A stretch of DNA of 54,038 nt from an uncultured Faecalibacterium sp. (GTDB lineage Bacteria; Bacillota; Clostridia; Oscillospirales; Ruminococcaceae): the NCBI GenBank assembly GCA_944386015.1, contig CALWZK010000008.1, positions 1 through 54,038 of the forward strand. Reading direction: 5' to 3'. A program made the position numbers and the translations under genes. The notes below the pieces were generated by a model that saw only the letters and a program-made list of their open reading frames with translations, did not search any database and was not told where the DNA came from. Shown piece after piece: positions 1 to 7,751 of the stretch. Numbering within the stretch: position 1 is the first letter of the stretch; each line of letters starts with the position of its first letter.

Positions 1-73
1 CCAGTCTTTGATTCGCTTGTTCTACCCCTTGCAGGCCTCTTTTTTGTATTGTCCGCACAATATGGGGCGGTTC

Positions 74-93
74 AAAAGGCAGGGGCCTTTTTT
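74..93 (+). terminator. Likely intrinsic terminator of a gene left of the window
   Basis: AAAAGGC (74-80) pairs with GCCTTTT (85-91) across a 4-base loop, and the right arm runs into a T-tract. It probably ends transcription coming from outside the left edge. The symmetric A/T tails could make it work in both directions. Confidence 0.5.
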
Positions 94-138
94 ATGCCAA
101 CTAGGTCCGTGCTGCTGCATCCAGAAGGAGCAGTTTTT

Positions 139-184
139 GGTTCAGAGCCCCGGCAGGGGCGCGGCCGCAGGCCGGGGGTTCCGC
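139..184 (-). repeat. GC-rich repeat, copy 1 (inverted relative to 702-748)
   Basis: Read on the minus strand this stretch matches 702-748 on the plus strand. Both contain GGAACCCC, then GGCCTGCGGCCGCGCCCC, a few variable bases, GGGGCTC and GAA(A)CC. The two copies face each other about 520 bases apart and could pair in a transcript. Function unknown. Confidence 0.6.
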
Positions 185-195
185 TATGGGCGGTG

Positions 196-313
196 GGCTG
201 CGCAGCCGAGCGCTGCCTGCGGCAGATGCAGCGAGGCGGAGCAGGGGCAGCGGTCTGCTTTCTGCAAGCGGGCGCCGCCCCGCGCAGCAAAAACAGGGCA
301 CCGCAACCCGGAG
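196..313 (-). repeat. Dispersed intergenic repeat, host copy
   Basis: The minus strand of this stretch closely resembles 38950-39066 on the plus strand, inside the prophage. Shared blocks in the same order are CTCCGGGTTGC, GCGCGGGGC, GCCCGCTTGCA, GCTGCCCCTGCTCCGCCTCG, CTGCCGCAGGCAGCG and CTCGGCTGCGCAG, with small indels between them. No protein is evident. It looks like a multicopy intergenic element of the host. Confidence 0.65.
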
Positions 314-386
314 GGTTTAATAAAGTCATAGGCTTTTGCCTATAGCGCTGTCCGGGCTGCTGCGCCCGTTTTGACGCTGCGCTGGC

Positions 387-435
387 CCAGAGGGGGAGGG
401 AGGGTGTTTCGAATCCCCCTCCCTACCCCCTCTGG
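387..435. repeat. Long G-run/C-run inverted repeat
   Basis: A purine-rich arm (387-404, CCAGAGGGGGAGGGAGGG) pairs with a pyrimidine-rich arm (416-435) across about 11 bases, with one bulge. A strong RNA hairpin or a G-quadruplex on one strand is possible. No poly-T follows, so it is not a standard terminator. Confidence 0.5.
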
Positions 436-701
436 ACTCCCTACCCTCCCGCAACGACCAGAGGAAACCTCTGGACTCACAAGAAGAAGTCGCAGCGAAC
501 AAAGGCCTAAAAAATGCGACACTCTGCCTGGCCCATTGAAACCACCAACAGGCTAAAACGGCGGCAGATGCATTTTTCTTAACGGCCTTTGAAACGCTGC
601 TCCGGTTGCAAAAATGCGCCAGCTGTGCGCTGGCGCGTGACTTCTAACGTCTGGGCAGACTGAGACTTATTTTTGATCTAAACCCACCCTCCACCCAGCT
701 A

Positions 702-748
702 AGGAACCCCCCGGCCTGCGGCCGCGCCCCCGTGGGGCTCGAAACCTG
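702..748 (+). repeat. GC-rich repeat, copy 2 (inverted relative to 139-184)
   Basis: Partner of the repeat at 139-184, with the same block order and slight changes in the spacer between the GCGCCCC and GGGGCTC blocks. Confidence 0.6.
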
Positions 749-768
749 TAGCGATCCTGAAAAACAAA

Positions 769-800
769 AATCCCCGCCCCCAAAATCGGGAGCAGGGATT
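769..800 (-). terminator. Intrinsic terminator downstream of asnB
   Basis: Read on the minus strand, AATCCC and a C-rich arm pair with a G-rich arm ending GGGGATT, followed by TTTTTG and more T residues. It lies about 160 bases after the asnB stop and is the best candidate for the end of that transcript. Confidence 0.5.
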
Positions 801-940
801 GGATTCAAGATCGGGTGAAACGAACCTTTCCGGTGACTCGCCCGCAGGGCAAACGCCGACTAAGATGCACGGGGCTAAACCGCCGGCAGGACGCAGCGTA
901 AGCCGGAGCAGTCACGCGGTACACAGTAAAAGTCTTTTGA

Positions 941-963
941 TGACTTTTCTTCCAGAAAAGTCA
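941..963 (-). other. Perfect hairpin overlapping the asnB stop codon
   Basis: TGACTTTTCT (941-950) and AGAAAAGTCA (954-963) are perfect inverted repeats with a 3-base loop; the right arm includes the asnB stop codon. On the asnB transcript the 3' arm can alternatively pair with a following GACTTTT. It may stabilise the mRNA end or act as a weak terminator. Confidence 0.45.
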
Positions 964-2547
964 TACGCCGGAGGCGCCGTAGTTGGCCAGGACGCGGGCG
1001 GAGGGGTCGTTGACGTTGCAGTTGGGCCATGCCTTGTTGGGCATCCAGAAACTGACGATGGTGCGGGCCTGGTCGTAGTAGTATTTCTCGAAGATTTCGC
1101 GGTAGAGCAGGCTCTCCTTGGTGAAGGGCATGCAGTGGGCCGAATAGTTGGCCCGGCGCAGCTGGAACATCTCGTCGGTGTAGACTTCCTCGGCATACTG
1201 CTTGATGTCGTCCACCATGCTGTGGCCCACGGCGTCCGAGAAGGCCGCCTTCTCGCGCCAGAGAATCTCGGGGGGCAGCCAGTCGCCCTCGAAGGCTTTC
1301 CGCAGCAGGTATTTGCCCTTGCCGTAGCGGTTGACCTTCATCTCGGGGTCGATGGCCATGACGTAGCGGACAAAGTCCAGATCCCCGAAGGGGACGCGGG
1401 CCTCGATGCTGTTGGTGGAGATGCAGCGGTCAGCCCGCAGCACGTCGTACATGTACAGCTCGCGGATCCGCTTCTGGGACTCCTGCTGGAAGGCGTCGGC
1501 GGTGGGGGCGTAGTCGGTGTACTTGTAGCCGAACAGCTCGTCGGAAATCTCGCCGGTCAGCAGAACCCGGACGTCGGTCTGCTCGTGGATGGCCTTGCAC
1601 AGCAGGTACATGCCCACGCTGGCCCGGACGGTGGTGATGTCCCAGGTGCCCAGGATGCGGATCACTTCCTCCAGGCTGTTGATGACGGTGTCCCGGTTGA
1701 TGATGATCTCATGGTGCTCGCTGCCCAGATACTCGGCGGTCTGGCGGGCATACTTCAGGTCGATGGCGTCGGTGTCCATGCCGATGGCAAAGGTGCGGAT
1801 GGGCTTTTTCAGCTTGCGGGCTGCGATGGCGCAGACCAGGGAAGAGTCCAGGCCGCCGGACAGCAGGAAGCCCACAGGGGCGTCGGCGTCCAGGCGCTTT
1901 TCCACGCCGGCAATCAGCTTTTCACGGATGTTCTTCAGCACTTCCTCCATGCCGTCGGCGTGGGGGGCGGGGACGTCGGCGATGTCCTCGTAGCGGACAA
2001 ACCGGCCGTCGCAGTAGTAGCTGCCGATGGGGAAGGGACGGATGTCATCGCACCAGCCCACCAGGTTCTGCAGCTCGCTGGCAAAGGCAATCTGATGGCT
2101 GGACTTGGAGTAGCCGTAGAACAGGGGCCGGATGCCGATGGGGTCCCGGGCGGCGATCAGCCGGTCCTTGCGGGAATCGTACAGGATCAGGGCAAACTCG
2201 GAGTCCATGTGGCGGAACATATCCAGCCCGTATTCGTAGTAGAGGGGCAGCAGGATCTCACAGTCGCAGTCGGAGGCGAACTTGTAGCCGGCCCGCTTGA
2301 GGATCTCTTTCTCAAACCGGAAGCCGTAGACCTCGCCGTTGCAGACCACGCAGTCGGCACCGCGGTAGAAGGGCTGCATGCCGTCGGGGGTCAGGCCCAT
2401 GATGGCCAGCCGGCCGAAGCCCATCAGGCCGAAGGGCCCTTCCACCACCCGCTGGTCGTCGGGCCCGCGGCTGACGGTGCGCATCAGATATTCCTTGAAC
2501 TCGGCGGCCGACAGATCGTGCCCCGTGTAACCCATGATACAACACAT
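961..2547 (-). CDS. asnB: Asparagine synthetase, glutamine-hydrolysing
   Basis: Makes asparagine from aspartate, glutamine and ATP in the cytoplasm. The 528-residue protein has the class II glutamine amidotransferase domain first (about 1-190) with the nucleophile Cys2 in MCCIMGY. The synthetase domain follows, with the pyrophosphate loop SGGLDSS at 230-236. The start was set at 2547 because Cys must follow the initiator Met and because AAGGAG lies just upstream; the frame stays open further upstream only through the leader RNA. A T-box leader governs expression (2574-2851). Length and domain order are normal for AsnB. Confidence 0.93.
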   Translation of the reverse strand: MCCIMGYTGHDLSAAEFKEYLMRTVSRGPDDQRVVEGPFGLMGFGRLAIMGLTPDGMQPFYRGADCVVCNGEVYGFRFEKEILKRAGYKFASDCDCEILLPLYYEYGLDMFRHMDSEFALILYDSRKDRLIAARDPIGIRPLFYGYSKSSHQIAFASELQNLVGWCDDIRPFPIGSYYCDGRFVRYEDIADVPAPHADGMEEVLKNIREKLIAGVEKRLDADAPVGFLLSGGLDSSLVCAIAARKLKKPIRTFAIGMDTDAIDLKYARQTAEYLGSEHHEIIINRDTVINSLEEVIRILGTWDITTVRASVGMYLLCKAIHEQTDVRVLLTGEISDELFGYKYTDYAPTADAFQQESQKRIRELYMYDVLRADRCISTNSIEARVPFGDLDFVRYVMAIDPEMKVNRYGKGKYLLRKAFEGDWLPPEILWREKAAFSDAVGHSMVDDIKQYAEEVYTDEMFQLRRANYSAHCMPFTKESLLYREIFEKYYYDQARTIVSFWMPNKAWPNCNVNDPSARVLANYGASGV

Positions 2548-2573
2548 AGCGCAATTCTCCTTTGCAAATAAAA

Positions 2574-2617
2574 ATACGGCAGCGTTCCTCCTTTTCGTAG
2601 GACGAATGCTGCCGTAT
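2574..2617 (-). terminator. Regulated terminator of the T-box leader
   Basis: On the minus strand ATACGGCAGC pairs perfectly with GCTGCCGTAT (outer arms 2608-2617 and 2574-2583) and is followed by a T-run. The ribosome binding site of asnB lies just beyond it. Confidence 0.85.
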
Positions 2618-2851
2618 CCGTGGTGCCACCTAGTTTGCCGGCATAGCCGGCCCCTCGGCGCTCTCCTCATTGAAAGCGCTGCCGCTTAACGTGCGGCTGC
2701 CGTCCAGCCCTACTGCCCCCGAAAGCCGGCGGGTTCAGGCGGAAGCTCGCGGGTGTTCGTTCGGGTCCGGCCTCCTGCGCGGCTCTCACCTGCCCGCGCT
2801 CTCTGGAAAGAAACCTGGTGGACCTTACTTTTCCCGGTCACAGCTTTTGAT
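2574..2851 (-). promoter_or_regulatory. T-box leader of asnB
   Basis: The minus strand carries the diagnostic T-box sequence AGGTGGCACCACGG (2618-2631 on the plus strand), directly before a strong terminator. Upstream in the roughly 280-nt leader are an AGAGAG element and a CACGTTAAG hairpin typical of the class. Uncharged tRNA would pair with the T-box bulge and block the terminator, turning asnB on. The gene product implies tRNA-Asn as ligand. AAC triplets occur in the expected part of stem I, but I could not assign the specifier with certainty. Confidence 0.88.
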
Positions 2852-2857
2852 GCAAGC

Positions 2858-2886
2858 ATTGTATCACGGCTGGGCGCCGCTGTCAA
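2858..2886 (-). promoter_or_regulatory. Promoter of the asnB leader
   Basis: On the minus strand a perfect -35 box TTGACA (2881-2886), a 17-base spacer and TACAAT (2858-2863). The -35 box lies inside the last codons of the upstream Fur-family gene. Confidence 0.8.
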
Positions 2887-3322
2887 CCATGGAATCCTGA
2901 TCTTCCGCTTCTTTTTGGGCGCAGCGGCGGCACAGGCCGTACAAAATGCTCCCCTCGCACTGGAGGGTGAAGCCGTGCTCGGCCAGCAGATGCTGGCGCA
3001 CCTCGTCCATGAAATGGCAGTCCATGTGGAAGATTTCGCCGCAGCGCACGCACTTCAGGTGGATGTGCTGGCGGCAGTGGCTCTGGGCGTCGGTGAGCTG
3101 ATAGACCGCCCGCTCGCCCTTGTCGGCCACATACTTCATCACCCGCTGCTCGCCGGCCAGCTTGTCCAGATAGCGGTAGACGGTGGTGGGGTTGGTGCGC
3201 TGGCCCTCGGTTTCCAGATGGGCCAGGATGTCGGCGGCGCTCACCGTCCGGTGCCGGTTCCGGGTGAGATAATCCAGGATGATCTGGCGGGTGTGGGTGT
3301 TGTAGCTGCTGCTGCGGGCCAT
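2864..3322 (-). CDS. Fur-family metal/peroxide-responsive repressor
   Basis: A 152-residue DNA-binding regulator. The N-terminal winged helix (about 10-75) carries the recognition segment TNPTTVYRYLDKL. The C-terminal half has the metal-site residues HIH (86-88) and two CxxC pairs (91-94 and 131-134), which usually hold a structural zinc. I cannot tell whether it is Fur, Zur or PerR. The start at 3322 is preferred over the one 15 codons upstream because AAGGAAG precedes it. Its last codons contain the asnB -35 box. Confidence 0.85.
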   Translation of the reverse strand: MARSSSYNTHTRQIILDYLTRNRHRTVSAADILAHLETEGQRTNPTTVYRYLDKLAGEQRVMKYVADKGERAVYQLTDAQSHCRQHIHLKCVRCGEIFHMDCHFMDEVRQHLLAEHGFTLQCEGSILYGLCRRCAQKEAEDQDSMVDSGAQP

Positions 3323-3665
3323 GAAACTGGTACACTTCCTTTGCGTTTGATCCGGTCCAAAAACCATTTTGTATCATTTTAGTATATCATTTCAAAGAAA
3401 AAGCGCAAGAGAAAAAGTCTGTTTCCCGGGAAAAATTGGACAAATCCAGGGAAAAAAATCTGGAATTTTGTGTAAAACGTGGAAGGAAAATGAAAGTCAT
3501 TCCTAAAGCTTGTAATCGTGCCGGAAATGTGAAATAATAAACATATATATAGCTTCCGGCCGGGGCATGGGTGCGGGCAGGACGCGCCTGGCCCCGTGCA
3601 GGGCCGGGGCAGGAGGTTCAAGACCGGTTTGCAGGGCCGGCATTGTGAATGGAAGGCAGAGAAGA
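3323..3665. other. Divergent intergenic region, Fur gene / GntR gene
   Basis: 343 bases of lower GC than the surroundings between two divergent regulators. It contains the minus-strand promoter at 3381-3408. On the plus strand TTGTAA and AATAAT 17 bases apart (about 3510-3538) are a weak promoter candidate for the GntR gene. No gene or RNA is evident. Confidence 0.5.
3381..3408 (-). promoter_or_regulatory. Promoter of the Fur-family gene, possible autoregulatory site
   Basis: On the minus strand TTGCGC, a 16-base spacer and an extended -10 box (TG-A-TATACT). On the plus strand TATCATTT occurs twice, 5 bases apart, over and just downstream of the -10 box. An AT-rich repeat like this could be the operator for autorepression; that part is inference. 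Confidence 0.5.
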
Positions 3666-4328
3666 ATGAAAGAGACCGAAAATACATCCAAGCCGAGCCT
3701 GAAACTGCAGGCTTACCAATACCTGAAAACCAAAATCCTCAACTGTGAGTACGCCCCCAGCCAGTTCCTCAACGAGCAGAAGCTGTGCGCCGAGATGGGC
3801 AACATTAGCCGCACCCCCATGCGGGATGCCCTGGGCCGGCTGGAGCAGGAAGGCCTGATCACCATCCTGCCCAAAAAGGGCCTGATGGTGTCCCCCATCA
3901 CCGACGAGGACGTCCACAGCATCTATGAGGTGCGGCTTCTGGTGGAGCCCTATGCCCTGCGGGTGTACGGCGAACTGCTGCCCCGGGAAGAGCTGGAGCA
4001 CTTTGTCACCCTGATGGAGCACCCCGAGCAGATGCCCGACTTCTGCGCAGGGGACGATGAATTCCACGCGCTGCTGATCAGCACCCTGCCCAACCGGTAC
4101 CTCCGGTCGGCCCACAACTCCATCACCGGGCAGAACTCCCGGTTCCGGATCATGACCGGCAAGGTGGGCCTCATCGGCCAGGAAGATACCTGCCGGGAGC
4201 ATCTGGCCATCCTGGAGCCGGCCCTGGCAGGGGACTGGAACGCCGCAGCCGACGCCCTGACCCACCATCTGGAGCTGGCCCGGGAAAAGGCCGAGAGCGT
4301 GCTGGACATCATCCACCTGGGCACCTGA
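3666..4328 (+). CDS. GntR-family (FadR/FCD) transcriptional regulator
   Basis: 220 residues. The N-terminal winged helix (about 10-75) has the typical run NISRTPMRDALGRLEQEG. The rest is an all-helical FCD ligand-binding domain, with the EVRLLVEPYA segment and conserved His residues near the end (HLELARE). Such proteins sense organic acids or sugars acids; the ligand cannot be read from the sequence. The start Met (MKETEN) follows a purine-rich stretch; the frame is open further upstream but with non-protein-like composition. A strong terminator follows, so it is probably a single-gene unit. Confidence 0.85.
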   Translation: MKETENTSKPSLKLQAYQYLKTKILNCEYAPSQFLNEQKLCAEMGNISRTPMRDALGRLEQEGLITILPKKGLMVSPITDEDVHSIYEVRLLVEPYALRVYGELLPREELEHFVTLMEHPEQMPDFCAGDDEFHALLISTLPNRYLRSAHNSITGQNSRFRIMTGKVGLIGQEDTCREHLAILEPALAGDWNAAADALTHHLELAREKAESVLDIIHLGT

Positions 4329-4356
4329 CAAGACAGACAAGCAAAATACACACCAA

Positions 4357-4407
4357 AGGGGAAGCGGGCCCGGCGGCATACGCCGGACCGGGCCTCCCTT
4401 TTTTAGA
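4357..4407 (+). terminator. Intrinsic terminator after the GntR gene
   Basis: GGGCCCGGCG pairs with GCCGGACCGGGCC across a short loop, with flanking GGG/CCC pairs and a T6 tract. Confidence 0.85.
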
Positions 4408-4440
4408 GCGCGCCGTCCGCTGCGGCGCGGGAGGAAACCA

Positions 4441-5436
4441 ATGCAGACAATCCAGATCGGGCCGGTGACCCTGGCCCACCGGGCGGTGTTCGGGCCGATG
4501 GCAGGCTTTACCGACGAGCCCTGCCGCCGGCTGATGGCCCAGCACGGGGCCGGTTTTACGGTGAGCGAAATGGTGTCCAGCCGGGCGCTGACCTATCACG
4601 ATTACAAGACCCTGAGTCTGGTGAAGGCCCGGCCCAACGGCGCCCCCTACGGGGTGCAGATCTTCGGGGAAGTGCCCTCCATCATGGGCCAGGCTGCCGC
4701 CGCCCTGGAGGAATACGACTTTGACTTCCTGGACATCAACATGGGCTGCCCTGCCCCCAAGATTGTGTCGGGGGGCGCCGGCAGCAAGCTGATGCTCCAC
4801 CCCGAGCTGTGCGGGGAGATTGTGGCCCAGGTGAAGGCCCACACCAGCCGCCCGGTGACGGTCAAGATGCGCAAGGGCTGGGACGCCGACCATGTGACGG
4901 CGGTGGAATGCGCCAAAGCCTGTGAACAGGCGGGGGCCGCCCTGGTGGCGGTCCATGCCCGGACCAGGGAGCAGATGTACACCCCCGGCATCGACCTCTC
5001 CATCATCCGCGCGGTGAAGCAGGCGGTGCACATCCCGGTGCTGGGCAACGGGGACATCAACAGCCCCGAGGACGCGCTGACCATGCTGGCCGAGACCGGC
5101 TGCGACGGGGTGATGATCGCCCGGGGGGCCCTGGGGGACCCCTGGCTCTTTGAGCGGGTGAACGCCGCCATCGAGGGCCTGCCGGCCCCCAGGGAGCCCA
5201 ACCTCCAGGCCCGGATGAACGCCCTCCGCCGCCAGGTGGAGGAGATGGTGGACCTGAAGGGGGAGCGCACCGCCATGCCCCAGGCCCGGGCCCAGGCCAT
5301 CCACTATATGAAGGGGCTGAAAGGGGCCGCGGCCCTGCGCCGGGCCTGCTGCCAGCTGACCTACCTGTCTGACCTGGACGGGCTGATCGAGACAGTCTTT
5401 GACCAGCAGCGCCGCGCCGGGGCGGAAGAGGAATAA
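4441..5436 (+). CDS. dus: tRNA-dihydrouridine synthase
   Basis: Flavoenzyme that reduces uridines in the tRNA D-loop. 331 residues: an FMN-binding TIM barrel begins at FGPMAGFTD (about 17-25). The catalytic Cys103 lies in INMGCPAPK, and the phosphate-binding end of the barrel is seen in GNGDI and GCDGVMIARGALGDPW. A helical tRNA-binding domain forms the C-terminus. AGGAGG-like GGGAGGAAA precedes the ATG. Closest to the DusB type by motif layout. It sits immediately upstream of the cobalamin riboswitch but has no visible link to B12. Confidence 0.9.
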   Translation: MQTIQIGPVTLAHRAVFGPMAGFTDEPCRRLMAQHGAGFTVSEMVSSRALTYHDYKTLSLVKARPNGAPYGVQIFGEVPSIMGQAAAALEEYDFDFLDINMGCPAPKIVSGGAGSKLMLHPELCGEIVAQVKAHTSRPVTVKMRKGWDADHVTAVECAKACEQAGAALVAVHARTREQMYTPGIDLSIIRAVKQAVHIPVLGNGDINSPEDALTMLAETGCDGVMIARGALGDPWLFERVNAAIEGLPAPREPNLQARMNALRRQVEEMVDLKGERTAMPQARAQAIHYMKGLKGAAALRRACCQLTYLSDLDGLIETVFDQQRRAGAEEE

Positions 5437-5438
5437 CC

Positions 5439-5467
5439 TTGCAGCCCCGGCGGGTTTATGCTATGCT
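5439..5467 (+). promoter_or_regulatory. Promoter of the cobalamin operon
   Basis: TTGCAG (5439-5444), 17-base spacer, TATGCT (5462-5467). An overlapping TATAGA a few bases on is an alternative -10. The -35 starts three bases after the dus stop codon. Confidence 0.55.
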
Positions 5468-5487
5468 ATAGAATACTCAAAACGCCC

Positions 5488-5655
5488 CAGGGTGCCCGGG
5501 GCCGGAAGGCCGGCCGGGAGAATAGGGAAACAGGTGAAAAACCTGTGCGGGACCGCCGCCGTAAGGGAGGAGCGCCGGGCCATACTGTCACTGCATGGAA
5601 GATGCGGGAAGACGGGCCGGCGCGCTGATCCCCGAGCCGGAAGACCTGCCCTGCC
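5488..5655 (+). promoter_or_regulatory. Cobalamin riboswitch
   Basis: Hallmark blocks occur in order: GGTGCCCGGGGCCGGAAGG, GAGAATAGGGAA (5518 onward), CAGGTGAAAAACCTGTGCGG, CCGCCGCCGTAAG, GTCACTGCATGG, GGGAAGACGG and the closing GCCGGAAGACCTGCC. It binds adenosylcobalamin-type ligands and should switch off the downstream genes when B12 is abundant, using the terminator at 5778-5822. Confidence 0.93.
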
Positions 5656-5777
5656 GGCAAATCCTGCAAGCGCTCCGGGCTGCCGGCCCGGGGCGGGAGG
5701 GCAGACCCCGCCCGGCGGACGGACCAAACGCCGGGGCGGCACACCAGCGCGCCGCTCTGGAACACGTTTTGCACAGG

Positions 5778-5822
5778 ATGCCTTTCTCATAACAGGATTA
5801 TGAGAGGGGCATTTTCTTTTTT
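5778..5822 (+). terminator. Riboswitch expression-platform terminator
   Basis: ATGCC plus CTCATAA pair with TTATGAG plus GGCAT around a CAGGA loop, followed by TTTCTTTTTT. It lies between aptamer and first gene. It is thus the probable off-state of the switch. Confidence 0.8.
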
Positions 5823-5901
5823 GCCCCGGCCCCACTTCCTATGGGGCATCGAATATGGTACACTAAGGGCCGGCAACAACACACACAAGGAGGGAAAGGC
5901 T

Positions 5902-7050
5902 GTGGCCTTTGAACACTACATCCGCAGCGGGCAGAAGATGCTGCGCTGCGGCTATACCACCGGCACCTGCGCCGCCCTGGCGGCGGCGGGGGCGGCCCGG
6001 CTGCTGCTCACCGGCCAGGCCCCCGAGACCCTCTCCCTGCTGACCCCCAAGGGCTGGACGGTGGAAGTCTGCCCCCAGGGCCTGGCCCTGACTGAATCGG
6101 GGGCGGTGTGCTCGGTGCAGAAGGACGGCGGCGACGACGCCGACGTCACCCATGGGATGCTGGTGACCGCTGCGGTGAGCCGGTCTGACCAGCCCGGCAT
6201 CGCCATCGACGGCGGGGAAGGGGTGGGCCGTGTGACCCGCCCCGGCCTGGACCAGCCGGTGGGGGCCGCCGCCATCAACCATGTGCCCCGGCAGATGATC
6301 GCCCGGGCAGTGGAGGCGGTGTGCCGGGAGGCCGGCTATGCCGGCGGCCTGCAGGTGGTCATCTCGATCCCCGGCGGCCGGGAGCGGGCCCAAAAGACCT
6401 TCAACCCCCTGCTGGGGATTGAAGGAGGCCTGTCGGTGCTGGGCACCTCGGGCATTGTGGAGCCCATGAGCGAACAGGCCATCGTGGACACCATCGGGGT
6501 GGAGATCCGCCAGGCGGCCCAGAGCGGCCGGCGGCTGATCCTGACCCCCGGCAACTACGGGGCCGATTTCCTGAAAGCCCACGGCCTGGACGGCCTGGGG
6601 GTGCCGGTGGTGCGGTGCTCCAACTTCATCGGGGACGCCCTGGACATGGCCGCCGCCGAGGGGTTCAAAGCCGTCATCCTGGCAGGCCACATCGGCAAAC
6701 TGGTCAAGCTGGCGGGGGGCATTATGAACACCCATTCCCGGCAGGCCGACTGCCGGTGCGAGCTGTTCTGCGCCCACGCCGCTGTGGCGGGGGCCAGCCA
6801 GGCCCTCTGCGCCCGGCTGATGGAGGCCGCCACCACTGACGCCTGCATCGCCCTGCTGGAAGAAGAACACCTGAGCCAGCCGGTGCTGGCCAGCCTGACG
6901 GCGGCGGCCCAGCGCCAGGTCCAGCGCCGGGCCGGGGAGGCCTTCCAGGCCGGGGTGATTCTCTTTTCCAACGTCTACGAGACCTTGGGGGTGAGCCCCC
7001 AGGCCCGGGCCATCATTGACACATGGAGGAACAGCCATCATGAAGGATAA
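5902..7050 (+). CDS. cbiD: Cobalt-precorrin-5B (C1)-methyltransferase
   Basis: Adds the C-1 methyl group from S-adenosylmethionine in the anaerobic corrin pathway. 382 residues; the family signature GYTTGTCA is at 17-24. A glycine-rich segment FIGDALDMA and the GHIGKLVKLAGGIMNTHS run follow further on. The start is a GTG at 5902, eight bases after AAGGAGG; an in-frame ATG at 5800 is rejected because it lies inside the terminator. First gene behind the cobalamin riboswitch; its end overlaps cbiL by 11 bases. Confidence 0.92.
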   Translation: MAFEHYIRSGQKMLRCGYTTGTCAALAAAGAARLLLTGQAPETLSLLTPKGWTVEVCPQGLALTESGAVCSVQKDGGDDADVTHGMLVTAAVSRSDQPGIAIDGGEGVGRVTRPGLDQPVGAAAINHVPRQMIARAVEAVCREAGYAGGLQVVISIPGGRERAQKTFNPLLGIEGGLSVLGTSGIVEPMSEQAIVDTIGVEIRQAAQSGRRLILTPGNYGADFLKAHGLDGLGVPVVRCSNFIGDALDMAAAEGFKAVILAGHIGKLVKLAGGIMNTHSRQADCRCELFCAHAAVAGASQALCARLMEAATTDACIALLEEEHLSQPVLASLTAAAQRQVQRRAGEAFQAGVILFSNVYETLGVSPQARAIIDTWRNSHHEG

Positions 7051-7747
7051 AGGTACACTCTACGGGGTAGGGGTGGGCCCGGGGGACCCCGAGCTGCTCA
7101 CCCTGAAAGCGGTCCGCACCATCGAGGCCTGCCCGGTGATCGCCGCCCCCCGGACCCCCGGGGGGGACATGGTGGCCCTGGATATCGCCCGCCAGGCGGT
7201 GGATCTGTCGGGCAAAACCATCCTGCCCCTGGATTTTTCCATGTCCCCCAGCGCCGAGCGGCGGCGGGCCGCCCATGAGGCGGCGGCGGCCCTGGTGCGA
7301 CGGGAGCTGGAGGCCGGCCGGGATGTGGCCATGCTGAACATCGGGGATGTGTCGATTTACGCCACCTGCTCCTATCTGATGGAGGAGCTGGAATCGGCGG
7401 GCTTTCCCACCGCCCGGGTGGCGGGGGTGCCCAGCTTCTGCGCGGCGGCGGCCCGGCTGAACACCAGCCTCACCGGCATCGACACCCCCCTCCACATCAT
7501 CCCCGGGGGCCAGGAGGAAGACCTGGCCGCCCATCTGGACTGGCCCGGCACCAAAATTCTGATGAAGAGCGCCCGGCGGCTGCCCCAGGTTCTCAAGACC
7601 CTGGAGGAAAAAGGCCTGCTGGACCGCAGCGCCCTGGTGGCCAACTGCGGCCTGCCGGGGGAGCTGGCCCTGCCCCGGCTGTCGGCGGGGGCGGAGGCCG
7701 CCCTGGACGCCGGATATTTCGTGACCATTGTGGTAAAGGAGAAGTGA
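7040..7747 (+). CDS. cbiL: Cobalt-factor II C20-methyltransferase
   Basis: Transfers a methyl group to C-20 of the tetrapyrrole, the first corrin-specific methylation of the pathway. 235 residues of the tetrapyrrole methylase fold: VGPGDPE at 12-18 (SAM loop), then NIGDVSIY and GVPSFCAAAARL. The ATG lies within the end of cbiD, so translation is probably coupled. Confidence 0.92.
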   Translation: MKDKGTLYGVGVGPGDPELLTLKAVRTIEACPVIAAPRTPGGDMVALDIARQAVDLSGKTILPLDFSMSPSAERRRAAHEAAAALVRRELEAGRDVAMLNIGDVSIYATCSYLMEELESAGFPTARVAGVPSFCAAAARLNTSLTGIDTPLHIIPGGQEEDLAAHLDWPGTKILMKSARRLPQVLKTLEEKGLLDRSALVANCGLPGELALPRLSAGAEAALDAGYFVTIVVKEK

Positions 7748-7751
7748 GACC

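Larger units (their letters stand above)
1..960. other. Long gene-free, repeat-rich intergenic region
   Basis: No open frame here has a convincing ribosome binding site or recognisable protein. The stretch contains a hairpin with a T-tract (74-93), two pairs of dispersed repeats, a long G-run/C-run inverted repeat (387-435), a short perfect hairpin (458-474: CCAGAGG, loop AAA, CCTCTGG) and another perfect 8-bp hairpin (616-623 with 629-636, loop TGTGC). The region is therefore highly structured but, as far as can be seen, non-coding. Confidence 0.6.

Noticed and set aside
799-2571. Long plus-strand open frame opposite asnB
   Set aside because: Composition is Gly/Val/Asp-rich as expected for the reverse of a GC-rich gene, there is no ribosome binding site, and the opposite strand encodes a clear asparagine synthetase.
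4309-5304. Minus-strand frame opposite dus
   Set aside because: Shadow of the dus gene in high-GC DNA with no start signals.
5800-5901. Upstream ATG extending cbiD
   Set aside because: It lies inside the riboswitch terminator; the GTG at 5902 has AAGGAGG and matches the usual protein start.
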